Assembly: GCA_026398875.1 (NCBI GenBank)
Contig: JAPLSB010000004.1
Location: 62,001 to 126,000, forward strand
Reading direction: 5' to 3'
DNA length: 64,000 bases
From: Gammaproteobacteria bacterium
GTDB taxonomy: Bacteria > Pseudomonadota > Gammaproteobacteria > Nevskiales > Nevskiaceae
This document shows, piece after piece, positions 51,670-59,848 of the stretch. The position numbers and the translations under genes are program-made. The notes below the pieces were generated by a model, which was given only the letters and a program-made list of their open reading frames with translations, was not told the DNA's origin and did no database searches. The first letter of the stretch is position 1, and every line of letters starts with the position of its first letter.

Positions 51670-52191
51670 ATGAGCAAGGAAAACAAGAAGTCGAAAGCCG
51701 GCAAGGCCAGCGCCGCAAGCACCACCGGCATCGACATCGGCATTTCGAAGTCCGACCGCGAAGCGATCGCCGCCGGTCTGTCGCGGCTGCTCGCCGACGA
51801 ATACACGCTGTATCTGAAGACCCACAACTTCCACTGGAACGTCACCGGGCCGATGTTCAACACGCTGCACCTGATGTTCGAAGGCCAGTACACCGAAGCG
51901 GCACTGGCGGTCGATCTGGTCGCGGAACGCATTCGCGCGCTCGGCTTCCCGGCGCCAGGCACTTACGCGCAGTACGCGAAGCTGTCGAGCATCGAGGAAG
52001 ACGAAGGCGTGCCGGCGGCCATGGAGATGGTGAAGAAGCTGGTCAGGGGCCACGAGGCCTGCGCGAAAACCGCGCGCTCGGTGTTTCCGCTGGCCGACAA
52101 GGCCAGCGACGAGCCGACCGCCGACCTGCTGACCCAGCGCCTGCAGCTGCACGAGAAGACCGCGTGGATGCTGCGCTCGCTGCTCGAATGA
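51670..52191 (+). CDS. dps: Dps-family ferritin-like protein
   Basis: 173 residues; start with AGGAG 7 bases upstream. The N-terminal 20 residues are Lys/Ser/Ala-rich, which in Dps proteins bind DNA. The ferroxidase-site motif [20 protein letters not shown] with [10 protein letters not shown] is fully conserved. It forms a dodecamer that stores iron and protects DNA from peroxide. A terminator hairpin follows at 52219. Confidence 0.95.
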   Translation: MSKENKKSKAGKASAASTTGIDIGISKSDREAIAAGLSRLLADEYTLYLKTHNFHWNVTGPMFNTLHLMFEGQYTEAALAVDLVAERIRALGFPAPGTYAQYAKLSSIEEDEGVPAAMEMVKKLVRGHEACAKTARSVFPLADKASDEPTADLLTQRLQLHEKTAWMLRSLLE

Positions 52192-52218
52192 TCGGCAGAC
52201 TTCACGGGTAAAATCATC

Positions 52219-52245
52219 AGGCCGGCGACACCGTCGGCCTTTTTC
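52219..52245 (+). terminator. Rho-independent terminator of dps
   Basis: AGGCCGGCG and CGTCGGCCT pair (one G-T wobble) around ACAC, followed by TTTTC. It lies about 28 bases past the dps stop and just before the ABC ATPase gene. Confidence 0.85.
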
Positions 52246-52261
52246 TTGCTCGTCGATTTCC

Positions 52262-53254
52262 ATGGCATCCGCACCGCTCCTGTCCGTCCGCCGCCTCCGG
52301 GTCCACTACCCGAAGCGCGGCCTGCTGCCGTGGACGCGTTCACGGACCGTCCGGGCGATCGACGATCTGCATTTCGACCTGCAGCCGGGCGAGACGCTTG
52401 GCATCGTTGGCGAGTCCGGCTGCGGCAAGTCGACCCTGGCGCGGACGCTGGTCGGCCTGCAGGACGCCAGCGGCGGCTCGATCCGCTACCAGGGCCAGGA
52501 GCTGATCGGCCTCGACCGCAAGACATGGAAGCCGCTGCGCCGCGACGTGCAGCTGGTGTTCCAGGACCCGCTCGGGTCCTTGAGCCCGAAGATGAAGGTG
52601 CTCGACATCGTCGCCGAGCCGCTGAAGGCGCTGATGCCGGAAGTGCCGGCTGATCAGCGCAAGGCGCGCGCGATGGCACTGCTGGCGCGAGTCGGGCTGG
52701 GCGACGAGATCGCCGACCGCCGCGCGTCAGAGCTGTCCGGCGGGCAGGCCCAGCGGGTCGGTATCGCCCGAGCGCTGATCGTCGAGCCGAAGCTGCTGAT
52801 CTGCGACGAGCCGGTGTCGGCACTCGATGTCTCGATCCAGGCGCAGATCATCAACCTGCTCAGCGATCTGGCCCGCGAGCGCAATCTGGCGATGATCTTC
52901 ATCGCCCACGATCTGGCCGTGGTCCGGCAACTCGCCGACCGGGTGCTGGTGATGTATCTCGGCAAGGTCATGGAGCAGGGACGCGCCGGCGATGTCTACG
53001 CGCACCCCCGGCACCCGTACACGCGCGCGCTGCTCGAAGCAGTGCCGGTGATCGCCGCCGAAGGCGAGGCCCCGAAGCGCCGCAAGCGGCTCAGCGGCCC
53101 GGCAGCCAACCCCGGTCAGCCGCCGATGGGCTGCGTGTTCCACCCGCGCTGCCCGCTGGTCGAACACGCCTGCGTGCAGAGCGTGCCCGGCCTGCGCAAG
53201 GTCGAAGGCGCGGAGCAGTACGCCGCCTGCCACTTCGTCGCGGCTGGCGGCTGA
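52262..53254 (+). CDS. Oligopeptide/dipeptide-type ABC transporter ATPase (OppF/DppF-like)
   Basis: 330 residues. Walker A GESGCGKST, Q-loop VFQDPLGSLSPKM, signature LSGGQAQRVGIARAL, Walker B LLICDEPVSALD and H-loop IFIAHDLAVV are intact. The C-terminal Opp/Dpp extension with HPYTRALLEAVP and a four-Cys motif (CVFHPRCPLVEHAC, later AACHF), which binds an iron-sulfur cluster in some relatives, is present. No permease, binding protein or second ATPase gene is adjacent, so it must work with components encoded elsewhere. Confidence 0.93.
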   Translation: MASAPLLSVRRLRVHYPKRGLLPWTRSRTVRAIDDLHFDLQPGETLGIVGESGCGKSTLARTLVGLQDASGGSIRYQGQELIGLDRKTWKPLRRDVQLVFQDPLGSLSPKMKVLDIVAEPLKALMPEVPADQRKARAMALLARVGLGDEIADRRASELSGGQAQRVGIARALIVEPKLLICDEPVSALDVSIQAQIINLLSDLARERNLAMIFIAHDLAVVRQLADRVLVMYLGKVMEQGRAGDVYAHPRHPYTRALLEAVPVIAAEGEAPKRRKRLSGPAANPGQPPMGCVFHPRCPLVEHACVQSVPGLRKVEGAEQYAACHFVAAGG

Positions 53255-53266
53255 ATCACCGCCGGA

Positions 53267-54058
53267 TCAGACCCGCTTGCAGTCCGGCCGCTTGCCGCCG
53301 GCCAGCGACTGCACGTAGATCGGCACGTCCTGCGGCAGCCGCTCCTCGATCTGGCGGATTCGGGTCTCGTCCGACGGATGGCTCGATGCGAACTCGGGCG
53401 GCTTCTGCCCGCCGGCCTTGGCCATGTTCCGCCACAGCGCCACCGCCTGGCGCGGATCGAAACCGGCCTTCGACATGTAGTCGAGACCGAGCAGATCGGC
53501 CTCGCTTTCATGGGCGCGCGAGAACGGCAGCAGCACGCCGTACTGGGCGCCGGCACCGAGTGCGGACATCAGCGTGTCGCCGCCGACCCCGCCGCCGACC
53601 AGCACCTGCGCCATCGTCAGGCCGACACTGGTGACCTGCTGCTGCGAGACGCGTTCGTTGGAATGGCCGGCGATCACATGAGCGACTTCATGGCCGATCA
53701 CCGCCGCCAGCTGGTCCGGCGTTTCGGTGATGTTCAGCAGGCCGGTGTAGACGCCGATCTTGCCGCCGGGCAGCGCGAAGGCGTTGACGTCCTTGGAATC
53801 GAAGACCTTCACTTCCCAGACGCCGCCGACTTCACGGGTGATCGCGTTGGCCACGCAGTTCACGTAGGCCGTGGTGCGGCCGTTGCTGGACACTGGCGTC
53901 TTCTTCGCCGTTTCCTGAAACGCGGTGGCACCGAGCTGGTTCAGTTCGCTGTCCGACACCAGCTTGAGCTGTGCGCGGCCGAGCGGGGAAGTCGCGCAGG
54001 CAGCCAGCGCCATGACAGCAAGGCCGGACAGCACGACGGTAGTTGAAGGTTTGCGCAT
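53267..54058 (-). CDS. M48-family periplasmic metalloprotease lipoprotein
   Basis: 263 residues. The N-terminus MRKPSTTVVLSGLAVMALAA followed by CATSP has a lipobox, so the protein is lipid-anchored. The zinc site is IGHEVAHVIAGH, with the third ligand in SRAHESEADLLGLDYMSKAG. DVNAFALPGGKIGVYTGLL is the M48 substrate-groove block. It resembles LoiP/BepA-type outer-membrane quality-control proteases but without a TPR domain. Divergent from the DUF4864 gene across 73 bases, where TATATT (54083-54088) might be a -10 box. Confidence 0.93.
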   Translation of the reverse strand: MRKPSTTVVLSGLAVMALAACATSPLGRAQLKLVSDSELNQLGATAFQETAKKTPVSSNGRTTAYVNCVANAITREVGGVWEVKVFDSKDVNAFALPGGKIGVYTGLLNITETPDQLAAVIGHEVAHVIAGHSNERVSQQQVTSVGLTMAQVLVGGGVGGDTLMSALGAGAQYGVLLPFSRAHESEADLLGLDYMSKAGFDPRQAVALWRNMAKAGGQKPPEFASSHPSDETRIRQIEERLPQDVPIYVQSLAGGKRPDCKRV

Positions 54059-54131
54059 CGGGGAACGTCTCCGGGGCCGCGCTATATTCGCAACAGCCCA
54101 ATTTCTTGAAGTCTACGAGGTTGCATCTGCG

Positions 54132-54605
54132 ATGAGACCGATCCTGACGCGCATGATTCCCTGGCTGTGGCTGCTGCTGGCGGGAAGTGCAGCCGCTGCC
54201 GGCCCGCTGGCAGCGAAGCCCGATCCGGCGCTGAGCCCGGCCGCCGTCGTGCAGCTGCAGCTGGCGGCGCTGGCCCGCGTCGACCAGCCGCAGCGCGACG
54301 CCGGCCTGGCCGTGGTGTTCGGCTTCGCCTCGCCCGGCAACCGCAAGCTGACCGGGCCGTTGAAGCGCTTCGCGACGATGATCCGCGAAGGCTATCCGGA
54401 GATGCTGAACCATCGCGGCACGACCCTCGCGCCGCTGGTCATGCAGGGTGACGTCGCGCTGCAGGGCGTGGAACTGATCGACCGCAGCGGCGTGCTGCAC
54501 CGCTACGTGTTCCAGCTGTCGAAGCAGCCGGACGGCGAATTCCGGGACTGCTGGATGACCGACAGCGTCTACCAGGCACCGGACACGCCGGAACAGGCGA
54601 CCTGA
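54132..54605 (+). CDS. Exported DUF4864-like protein
   Basis: 157 residues from 54132 (MRPILTRMIPWLWLLLAGSA), with a signal peptide. The mature domain (SPAAVVQLQLAALARVDQPQ, then VFGFASPGNRKLTGPLKRFA) matches the DUF4864 pattern: a small alpha/beta, NTF2-like fold of unknown function. It ends GEFRDCWMTDSVYQAPD. Convergent with the SDR gene. Confidence 0.83.
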   Translation: MRPILTRMIPWLWLLLAGSAAAAGPLAAKPDPALSPAAVVQLQLAALARVDQPQRDAGLAVVFGFASPGNRKLTGPLKRFATMIREGYPEMLNHRGTTLAPLVMQGDVALQGVELIDRSGVLHRYVFQLSKQPDGEFRDCWMTDSVYQAPDTPEQAT

Positions 54606-54618
54606 TCGCGGTGCCGGC

Positions 54619-55419
54619 TCAGCCGCCGGTCATCGCCTTCTTCAGGCCCATGCTCATCGCCGACACGCCACCCAGCGACCAGCCGCCATCGACCGGCAGC
54701 ACCACGCCGGTCACGTAGCGCGCCAGCGGGCTCGACAGCCACAGCGCCGCTTCGGCGATGTCGTCGGTGGTGCCGTAGCAACCGAGCGGCACGCTGTCGG
54801 TGATCAGCTGGTTGGCGCGCTCGTTCGGCGCCAGCCGGCGCATGCCTTCGGTGCCCTCGATCGGGCCGGGCGCAATCGAGTTGATGCGCACGCCGACCGC
54901 GCCCCATTCGAGTGCGGCGACCCGGGTCACCATGTCGACACCGGCCTTGGCCGCGCAGACGTGCATCTGGAAGTCCATCGGAATCCAGGCCTGCGGCGCC
55001 GAGATGTTGATCACCGACGAACCCGGCTTGGTCAGGTACGGAAACGCTGCACGCACCACATGGAAGGTGCCGAGCAGGTCGATGTCGACCACCGACTTGA
55101 AGCCGTTCGGCGAAATGCCGACCGCTGGTGCCGGGAAGTTGCCGGCCGCACCGGAGATCAGCACGTCGATCGAGCCGAAGCGGGTCGCGGTGTCCTTGAA
55201 CGCCGCTTCCACTGCCGCGTAGTCGCGCACGTCGGCCGCGTGGCCGAAGGCTTCGCCACCGTGGGCCCTGAGGGCTGCAACGGCGGCATCGACCTTGTCC
55301 TGCTTGCGCGACATCACCACCAGGCGCGCGCCCGCCTTCGCGAACGCGTGGGCAATCCCGAGGTTGATGCCGCTGGTGCCGCCTGAGACGAAGACCGTCT
55401 TGTTCGCGTAGTCGTACAT
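54619..55419 (-). CDS. SDR oxidoreductase, 2,4-dienoyl-CoA reductase-like
   Basis: 266 residues. Cofactor motif TVFVSGGTSGINLGIAHAFA and the structural motif LISGAAGNFPAPA are those of 2,4-dienoyl-CoA reductases rather than FabG (which has NNAG). The classical YxxxK is replaced: the active-site loop reads FQMHVCAAKAGVDMVTR, keeping Lys but lacking Tyr at the standard site, as in the DECR2/SPS19 group. It would reduce the 2,4-dienoyl-CoA intermediates of unsaturated fatty acid oxidation, matching the acyl-CoA dehydrogenases in this window. Confidence 0.88.
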   Translation of the reverse strand: MYDYANKTVFVSGGTSGINLGIAHAFAKAGARLVVMSRKQDKVDAAVAALRAHGGEAFGHAADVRDYAAVEAAFKDTATRFGSIDVLISGAAGNFPAPAVGISPNGFKSVVDIDLLGTFHVVRAAFPYLTKPGSSVINISAPQAWIPMDFQMHVCAAKAGVDMVTRVAALEWGAVGVRINSIAPGPIEGTEGMRRLAPNERANQLITDSVPLGCYGTTDDIAEAALWLSSPLARYVTGVVLPVDGGWSLGGVSAMSMGLKKAMTGG

Positions 55420-55448
55420 CGGATGCTCCGTGGAATCGAAAGAGGGAA

Positions 55449-56240
55449 TCAGGCCGGCGGCGACCAGGCCAGCTGCGCCAGCAGCTGCGGATGCAGCGCC
55501 GGGGTTGCCGCGAGCACGCTGGTGGTGGCCAGCGACAGCGGCTGGCCCTGCAGATCGGTGAACACGCCGCCGGCCTCGTGGACGATGACGCTGAGGGCCG
55601 CGATGTCGAGGATGTTGACGTCGCTTTCAACCACCGCGTCGATGCGGCCCGAGGCGAGCAGGTGGTAATGCAGGAAATCACCGTAACCGCGAATCCGGTG
55701 CACCTGGCCGATCAGGCCGCCGAGCCGCGCCCAGGCCGGGCTGGCGGCGAGGCGCGCAAGGTTGCCGGTCGACAGCGTGGTCTTCGCGATGGTTTCGGTG
55801 GCGGCGATCGTCAGCCGCTGGTTGTCGCACCAGGCGCCGTGACCGCGTTCGGCGTAGACGACTTCGCCAAGCGCGCCATCCCAGCACGGTGCGGAGGACA
55901 CGCCGAGAATCAGCTCGCCGCCCTTCATCAGCGCGATCTGTGTGGAGAACATCGGGTAGCCGCGCACGAAGCTCTTGGTGCCGTCGATCGGGTCGATCAG
56001 CCACAGATGCTCGTTGTCGCCGGCCTCGCGGCCGAGCTCCTCGCCGTAGAAGCCGTGGTCCGGGAAGTGGCTCTTCAGCACTGCCTTGATGGCCGCTTCG
56101 GAAGCGATGTCGACCTCGGTGACCGGACTGGAGTCGGCCTTGGTCTCGACCGAGAACTGGCCTCGATAGGCGCGGCGAATCAGGGCAGCCGCTGCTTCGG
56201 CAGCTTCGAGCGCGGCGGCGAGATAGGGACTGGCGGTCAA
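55449..56240 (-). CDS. Inositol monophosphatase-family phosphatase
   Basis: 263 residues with a TTG start preceded by AGGAG at 7 bases. Mg-binding motifs: TEVDIASEAAI, GEELGREAGD, WLIDPIDGTKSFVRGYP (the DPxDGT site) and NILDIAALSVIVHEAGG. Substrate could be inositol phosphate or histidinol phosphate (HisN-type); LWLIDPIDGTKSFVRGYPMF resembles the HisN-like group. It ends 29 bases before the SDR gene start on the same strand, so they are likely cotranscribed. Confidence 0.92.
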   Translation of the reverse strand: MTASPYLAAALEAAEAAAALIRRAYRGQFSVETKADSSPVTEVDIASEAAIKAVLKSHFPDHGFYGEELGREAGDNEHLWLIDPIDGTKSFVRGYPMFSTQIALMKGGELILGVSSAPCWDGALGEVVYAERGHGAWCDNQRLTIAATETIAKTTLSTGNLARLAASPAWARLGGLIGQVHRIRGYGDFLHYHLLASGRIDAVVESDVNILDIAALSVIVHEAGGVFTDLQGQPLSLATTSVLAATPALHPQLLAQLAWSPPA

Positions 56241-56298
56241 GCGCGAACTCCTGGGTAAAGCGGGGGCGAATGATAAACCGGGGGCTGGACGGCGATTC

Positions 56299-56416
56299 TC
56301 ACGCGGAGAACGCGGAGATCGCAGAGAAAAACCAAAAGGCGAAAAGCCATTACTTTTTTCACCTTCTTAGTTTCGCGGTTGCCGTTCTCTGCGGTCTTCC
56401 GCGTTCTTTGCGTGAG
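56299..56416. repeat. Intergenic inverted repeat, CACGCGGAGAACGCGGAGA type
   Basis: Left arm CACGCGGAGAACGCGGAGAT and GCAGAGAA; right arm TTCTCTGCGGTCTTCCGCGT and TCTTTGCGTGAG. It is of the same general design as the repeats at 4432 and 45275, though with GGAGA instead of AAAGG. It separates the phosphatase gene from the cobalamin riboswitch. Confidence 0.8.
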
Positions 56417-56469
56417 ACCAGATTTTGGCCGCCCCAGAACAGCGAAATCGTATGGTGCGCTACGATATC

Positions 56470-56695
56470 GGGGTTCGCAGGTGCCCTGAACCCCGCTCGA
56501 CACGGTTTCAGGGTTAAACGGGAAGCCGGTGCGTCGCTCCGATACACGGGAGCGACTACCCCGGCACTGCCCCCGCAACGGTGAATGGGAGTACTTCGGC
56601 CACCGCCACTGAATCGTGTCCCGATTCGGGAAGGCGTCGAAGGAAGGTGCAGCACGCGCCTTCGCCCATGAGTCCGGAGACCGGCCTCGAACGGG
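56470..56695 (+). ncRNA. Cobalamin riboswitch
   Basis: Conserved parts in order: CAGGTGCC (56479-56484 region), GGTTAAACGGGAAGCCGGTG (56512-56531), CCGGCACTGCCCCCGCAACG with GTGA, GCCACTG (56605-56611) and the B12 box GAGTCCGGAGACCGGCC (56670-56686). Coenzyme B12 binding should lower expression of the downstream receptor. Between the box and the start codon CCGCACG and CGTGCGG (about 56696-56715) can form a hairpin, and the GGGAGA ribosome-binding site follows, suggesting translational control. Confidence 0.95.
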
Positions 56696-56764
56696 TCCGC
56701 ACGCAGCCGCGTGCGGGTATTCCGATCAGTGTGCTTGCGGGGACGCAGGCCACGGGAGAAACCG

Positions 56765-58645
56765 ATGAAATCCGCGTTGTTGGCGGCGCTCGTTGCAGCG
56801 CCTTTGTACAGTCTTGCCCAGCAGAACCCTTCCCCTTCCGACCCCCCTTCAGCCGACGGCGATGCACCCGTCGCGCTCGATCCGGTGCTGGTCACCGCCA
56901 GCCGCACCCCGCAGCCGCAGTCGCGGATCGGTGCGGCGACCATCGTCATCGACCGCACGCAGATCCTCGCTGCGCAGGCCGGTGACATCGCCGAACTGCT
57001 GCGCTTCCATGCTGGCATCGACATCGGCCGCAGCGGCGGTCCCGGCCAGCTGACCTCGGCGTTCATCCGCGGCGGCGAGTCGAACCACACGCTGGTGCTG
57101 ATCGACGGCGTGCGCGTCAACCCGGCCACCGCCGGCGGTGCCGCGCTGCAGAACCTGGCCCCCGACATGATCGAGCGCATCGAGATCGTCAAGGGACCGC
57201 GCTCCACGCTGTACGGCTCGGACGCGCTGGCCGGCGTCATCAACATCATCACCCGCAGTGCAACGAAGCAGCAGATCGAGGCCAGCATCCGCGGCGGCAG
57301 CTATGGCACCGTCGATGGCTCGGCGAGCTACGCGAACCGCATCGGCGCCTACGGCTTTTCGGTGCAGACCGAACAGCAGCGCACTGACGGCGTTCCGGCC
57401 TGTGAAGGCGGCAGCGACGACAGCGGCTTCCGCAACAACTCGGTGAACGTGAAGGCCAGTGCCGACGCCGGCGTCGCGCTGTTCGAGGCCCGCGCCTACA
57501 ACACGCAGGGCAAGGTGCAGACCTACGACTCGTGCAGCCCGACGTTCGGCCTGAACCCGACCGCGCAGGAGTTCCGCAACCAGGTGCTGGCACTGTCGGC
57601 GGCGGCCCAGCTGCACGAGCGTTGGGACAGCTCGCTGACCCTGAGCCGTGGCGAGGACCGCATCCGCCAGTACAGCTCGCCGGACACCGTGCGCACGATC
57701 CGGCCGATGCTCGACTGGCAGAACACGGTCTCCGTGCTGCCGGGCCTGCGCGCGCTGTTCGGCGGGCAGGTATCGCAGGAGCGGATCGACGCGCTGAGCT
57801 TCGGCTCGACGATCCACCAGACCGTCGATCTGTACAACGGCTTCCTGCAGGCCCGCTACGACGATGACCACCACCACCTGCAGCTGGCCGGCAGCGTGCT
57901 GAATCACGATGCCTTTGGCAGCCGCGTGACGTGGAACGCCGAGTACGGCTACGACGTCTACCGCCGCGAGCTGTACAAGACCAGCCTGATCGCTGCCGCC
58001 GGCAGCGGCTTCCGGGCTCCGGACGCCACCGATCGCTTCGGCTTCGGTGGCAATCCGGATCTGGACCCGGAGCGCTCGGTCAATGTCGAGATCGGTGTCC
58101 GCCAGCGCTGGGGCGCCCATCAGACCTGGGACCTGCGGGCGTTCCGCACGCGCTATCGCGATCTGATCAGCGTGCAGTTCGATCCCGCGAACGATCCGAA
58201 CGACGACTTCGGCTTCCGCGCCGTCAACGTCGACCGGGCCAAGAACGCCGGCGTCGAAGCGACGTACCGCTATGTCGATGGCCTGTGGTCCGGCACGGTG
58301 ACCGGCATCGTGCAGAATCCGAAGGATCGCTCGGACGACAGCCCGCTGTTGCGCCGCGCGCGGCGCAGCGTCACGGCTCAGGTTCGTCGCGATTTCGGCA
58401 TCTTCTACGCGGCAACCGATGTGCTCGGCACCTCGGACCGCGCCGATGTCAGCGCGGCAACCGGTGCGCCGACCAAGGATTCCGGTTATGTGCTGTGGAA
58501 CCTCGGTGGCGGTGTGAAGCTGCCGCACGGGTTCTCGGTGGCGGCACGCATCGAGAACCTGCTTGACCGCGACTACCAGACGGCCGCCGGCTACAACCAG
58601 CTCGGTCGTGCCGCCTACGGCACGCTGCGCTGGGAACATCGCTGA
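56765..58645 (+). CDS. btuB: TonB-dependent vitamin B12 receptor
   Basis: 626 residues from 56765 (MKSALLAALVAAPLYSLAQQ), signal peptide present, GGGAGA upstream. TonB box DPVLVTASRTPQPQSRIG; plug-domain segments FHAGIDIGRSGGPGQLTSAF then IRGGES, and VKGPRSTLYGSDALAGVINI; barrel ends LGRAAYGTLRWEHR with few later losses. The riboswitch directly upstream and the adenosyltransferase gene downstream define the substrate as a cobamide. Energised by TonB-ExbBD encoded elsewhere. Confidence 0.95.
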   Translation: MKSALLAALVAAPLYSLAQQNPSPSDPPSADGDAPVALDPVLVTASRTPQPQSRIGAATIVIDRTQILAAQAGDIAELLRFHAGIDIGRSGGPGQLTSAFIRGGESNHTLVLIDGVRVNPATAGGAALQNLAPDMIERIEIVKGPRSTLYGSDALAGVINIITRSATKQQIEASIRGGSYGTVDGSASYANRIGAYGFSVQTEQQRTDGVPACEGGSDDSGFRNNSVNVKASADAGVALFEARAYNTQGKVQTYDSCSPTFGLNPTAQEFRNQVLALSAAAQLHERWDSSLTLSRGEDRIRQYSSPDTVRTIRPMLDWQNTVSVLPGLRALFGGQVSQERIDALSFGSTIHQTVDLYNGFLQARYDDDHHHLQLAGSVLNHDAFGSRVTWNAEYGYDVYRRELYKTSLIAAAGSGFRAPDATDRFGFGGNPDLDPERSVNVEIGVRQRWGAHQTWDLRAFRTRYRDLISVQFDPANDPNDDFGFRAVNVDRAKNAGVEATYRYVDGLWSGTVTGIVQNPKDRSDDSPLLRRARRSVTAQVRRDFGIFYAATDVLGTSDRADVSAATGAPTKDSGYVLWNLGGGVKLPHGFSVAARIENLLDRDYQTAAGYNQLGRAAYGTLRWEHR

Positions 58646-58729
58646 ACCCGAAGCACCGCTGAACCGGATCGGCCCGCAAGGGCCGATCCGCCGTTTCCGA
58701 TCCGCATTTCAGACAGGGCAGAGCGCGAC

Positions 58730-59284
58730 ATGGGCAACCGGCTTTCGAAGATCGTCACCCGCACCGGCGACAAGGGCACCACCGGCCTGTCCAGTGGCGA
58801 GCGGGTGCCGAAGACCCATCTGCGCGTGCAGGCGATGGGCGATGTCGATGAACTGAATTGCTGCATCGGCCTGCTGCTGGTGCAGCCGATGCCGGACGAC
58901 CTGCGCGGGCCGCTGGCGCAGACCCAGCACGAGCTGTTCGATCTTGGCGGCGAGCTGTCGATGCCGGGCTTCGATCTGGTCAAGCCGGGCTATCTGGCGC
59001 GCATCGATGCCGAGATCGAGCGCCTCAACGAAGCGCTGCCGCCACTGAAGGAGTTCGTGCTGCCGGGCGGCAATCCTTCCGCGGCAGCGGCACATCTGGC
59101 GCGGGCCGTGGCACGGCGCGCCGAACGCGCGGTCTGGGCGCTGAAGGCTGACGATGCAACGGTCAGCGATCTGGTGCCGCAATACCTCAACCGACTGTCG
59201 GACTATCTGTTCGTCTGCTGCCGGGTGCTGGCCCGCCTCGATGGCGGCGCGGAAGTCAGCTGGAAGCGCAGCGACGCGGCCTGA
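58730..59284 (+). CDS. Cob(I)alamin adenosyltransferase, PduO type
   Basis: Transfers the 5'-deoxyadenosyl group of ATP to cob(I)alamin. 184 residues. N-terminal ATP-binding motif RTGDKGTTGLSSGERVPK, then AMGDVDELNCCIGLLL, and the C-terminal ARRAERAVWAL and LNRLSDYLFVCCRVLA. Lies 84 bases after btuB on the same strand, so uptake and coenzyme formation are probably controlled together by the riboswitch. Confidence 0.94.
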   Translation: MGNRLSKIVTRTGDKGTTGLSSGERVPKTHLRVQAMGDVDELNCCIGLLLVQPMPDDLRGPLAQTQHELFDLGGELSMPGFDLVKPGYLARIDAEIERLNEALPPLKEFVLPGGNPSAAAAHLARAVARRAERAVWALKADDATVSDLVPQYLNRLSDYLFVCCRVLARLDGGAEVSWKRSDAA

Positions 59285-59299
59285 CCGCGTTGCGGCGGA

Positions 59300-59806
59300 T
59301 CAGGGCGAAACAGCCTTGATCGGATCGCGGTAGTCGGCCGGGTTGCGGCGCTCGCCGAGCACCGGCGGCACGCCGGGGCGCTGATCCGGTTTGGCATCGA
59401 AATCCTTCTGCTGCTCGAGGAAGGCCTTCTGTTCCTCGGTCAGCTTGTTGGCATCCTTCGGCAATGCGTCGTACCAGGCACGCAGCTTTTCGACCCGATC
59501 GCGCTCGCGTTCTTCTTCCGTTCCAAGACCCGGCAGCTGCTTGATCTGCTTGCGGCGCTTGCGGTCGCCTTCGGCCAGCGGGTCGAGTTCGCCCTCGACC
59601 TTGACCTCCGGCAGCTTCTGCATCGGCGCCGTGGCATCGCCCGGCTGCGCGGCTTCGGGCACCGCCTCGGGCGCACCGGCCAGACCTTGGCCGTCCTTCA
59701 GCAGGTTCTGGGCGCCGGCCGGCGCACTGGCCAGCATCGTGACGACCAATGCCAGGGACACCGACAGGTCAGATGAAACGGCGCGCATGCTGCGGAGCGG
59801 GGACAT
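59300..59806 (-). CDS. Exported helical protein of unknown function
   Basis: 168 residues with a signal peptide (VSLALVVTMLASAPAGAQ). After a Pro/Ala-rich stretch, the mature protein has a charged helical block (EGDRKRRKQIKQLPGLGTEE then ERERDRVEKLRAWY) and a C-terminal polar tail (PPVLGERRNPADYRDPIKAV). Not recognised. A start at 59788 is also possible. Downstream on the minus strand of the emr genes, but separated from them by 42 bases. Confidence 0.75.
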   Translation of the reverse strand: MSPLRSMRAVSSDLSVSLALVVTMLASAPAGAQNLLKDGQGLAGAPEAVPEAAQPGDATAPMQKLPEVKVEGELDPLAEGDRKRRKQIKQLPGLGTEEERERDRVEKLRAWYDALPKDANKLTEEQKAFLEQQKDFDAKPDQRPGVPPVLGERRNPADYRDPIKAVSP

Positions 59807-59848
59807 GACGGATTCCTGGAGAGTTCTGGTATCGACTGTAACGTAGCT

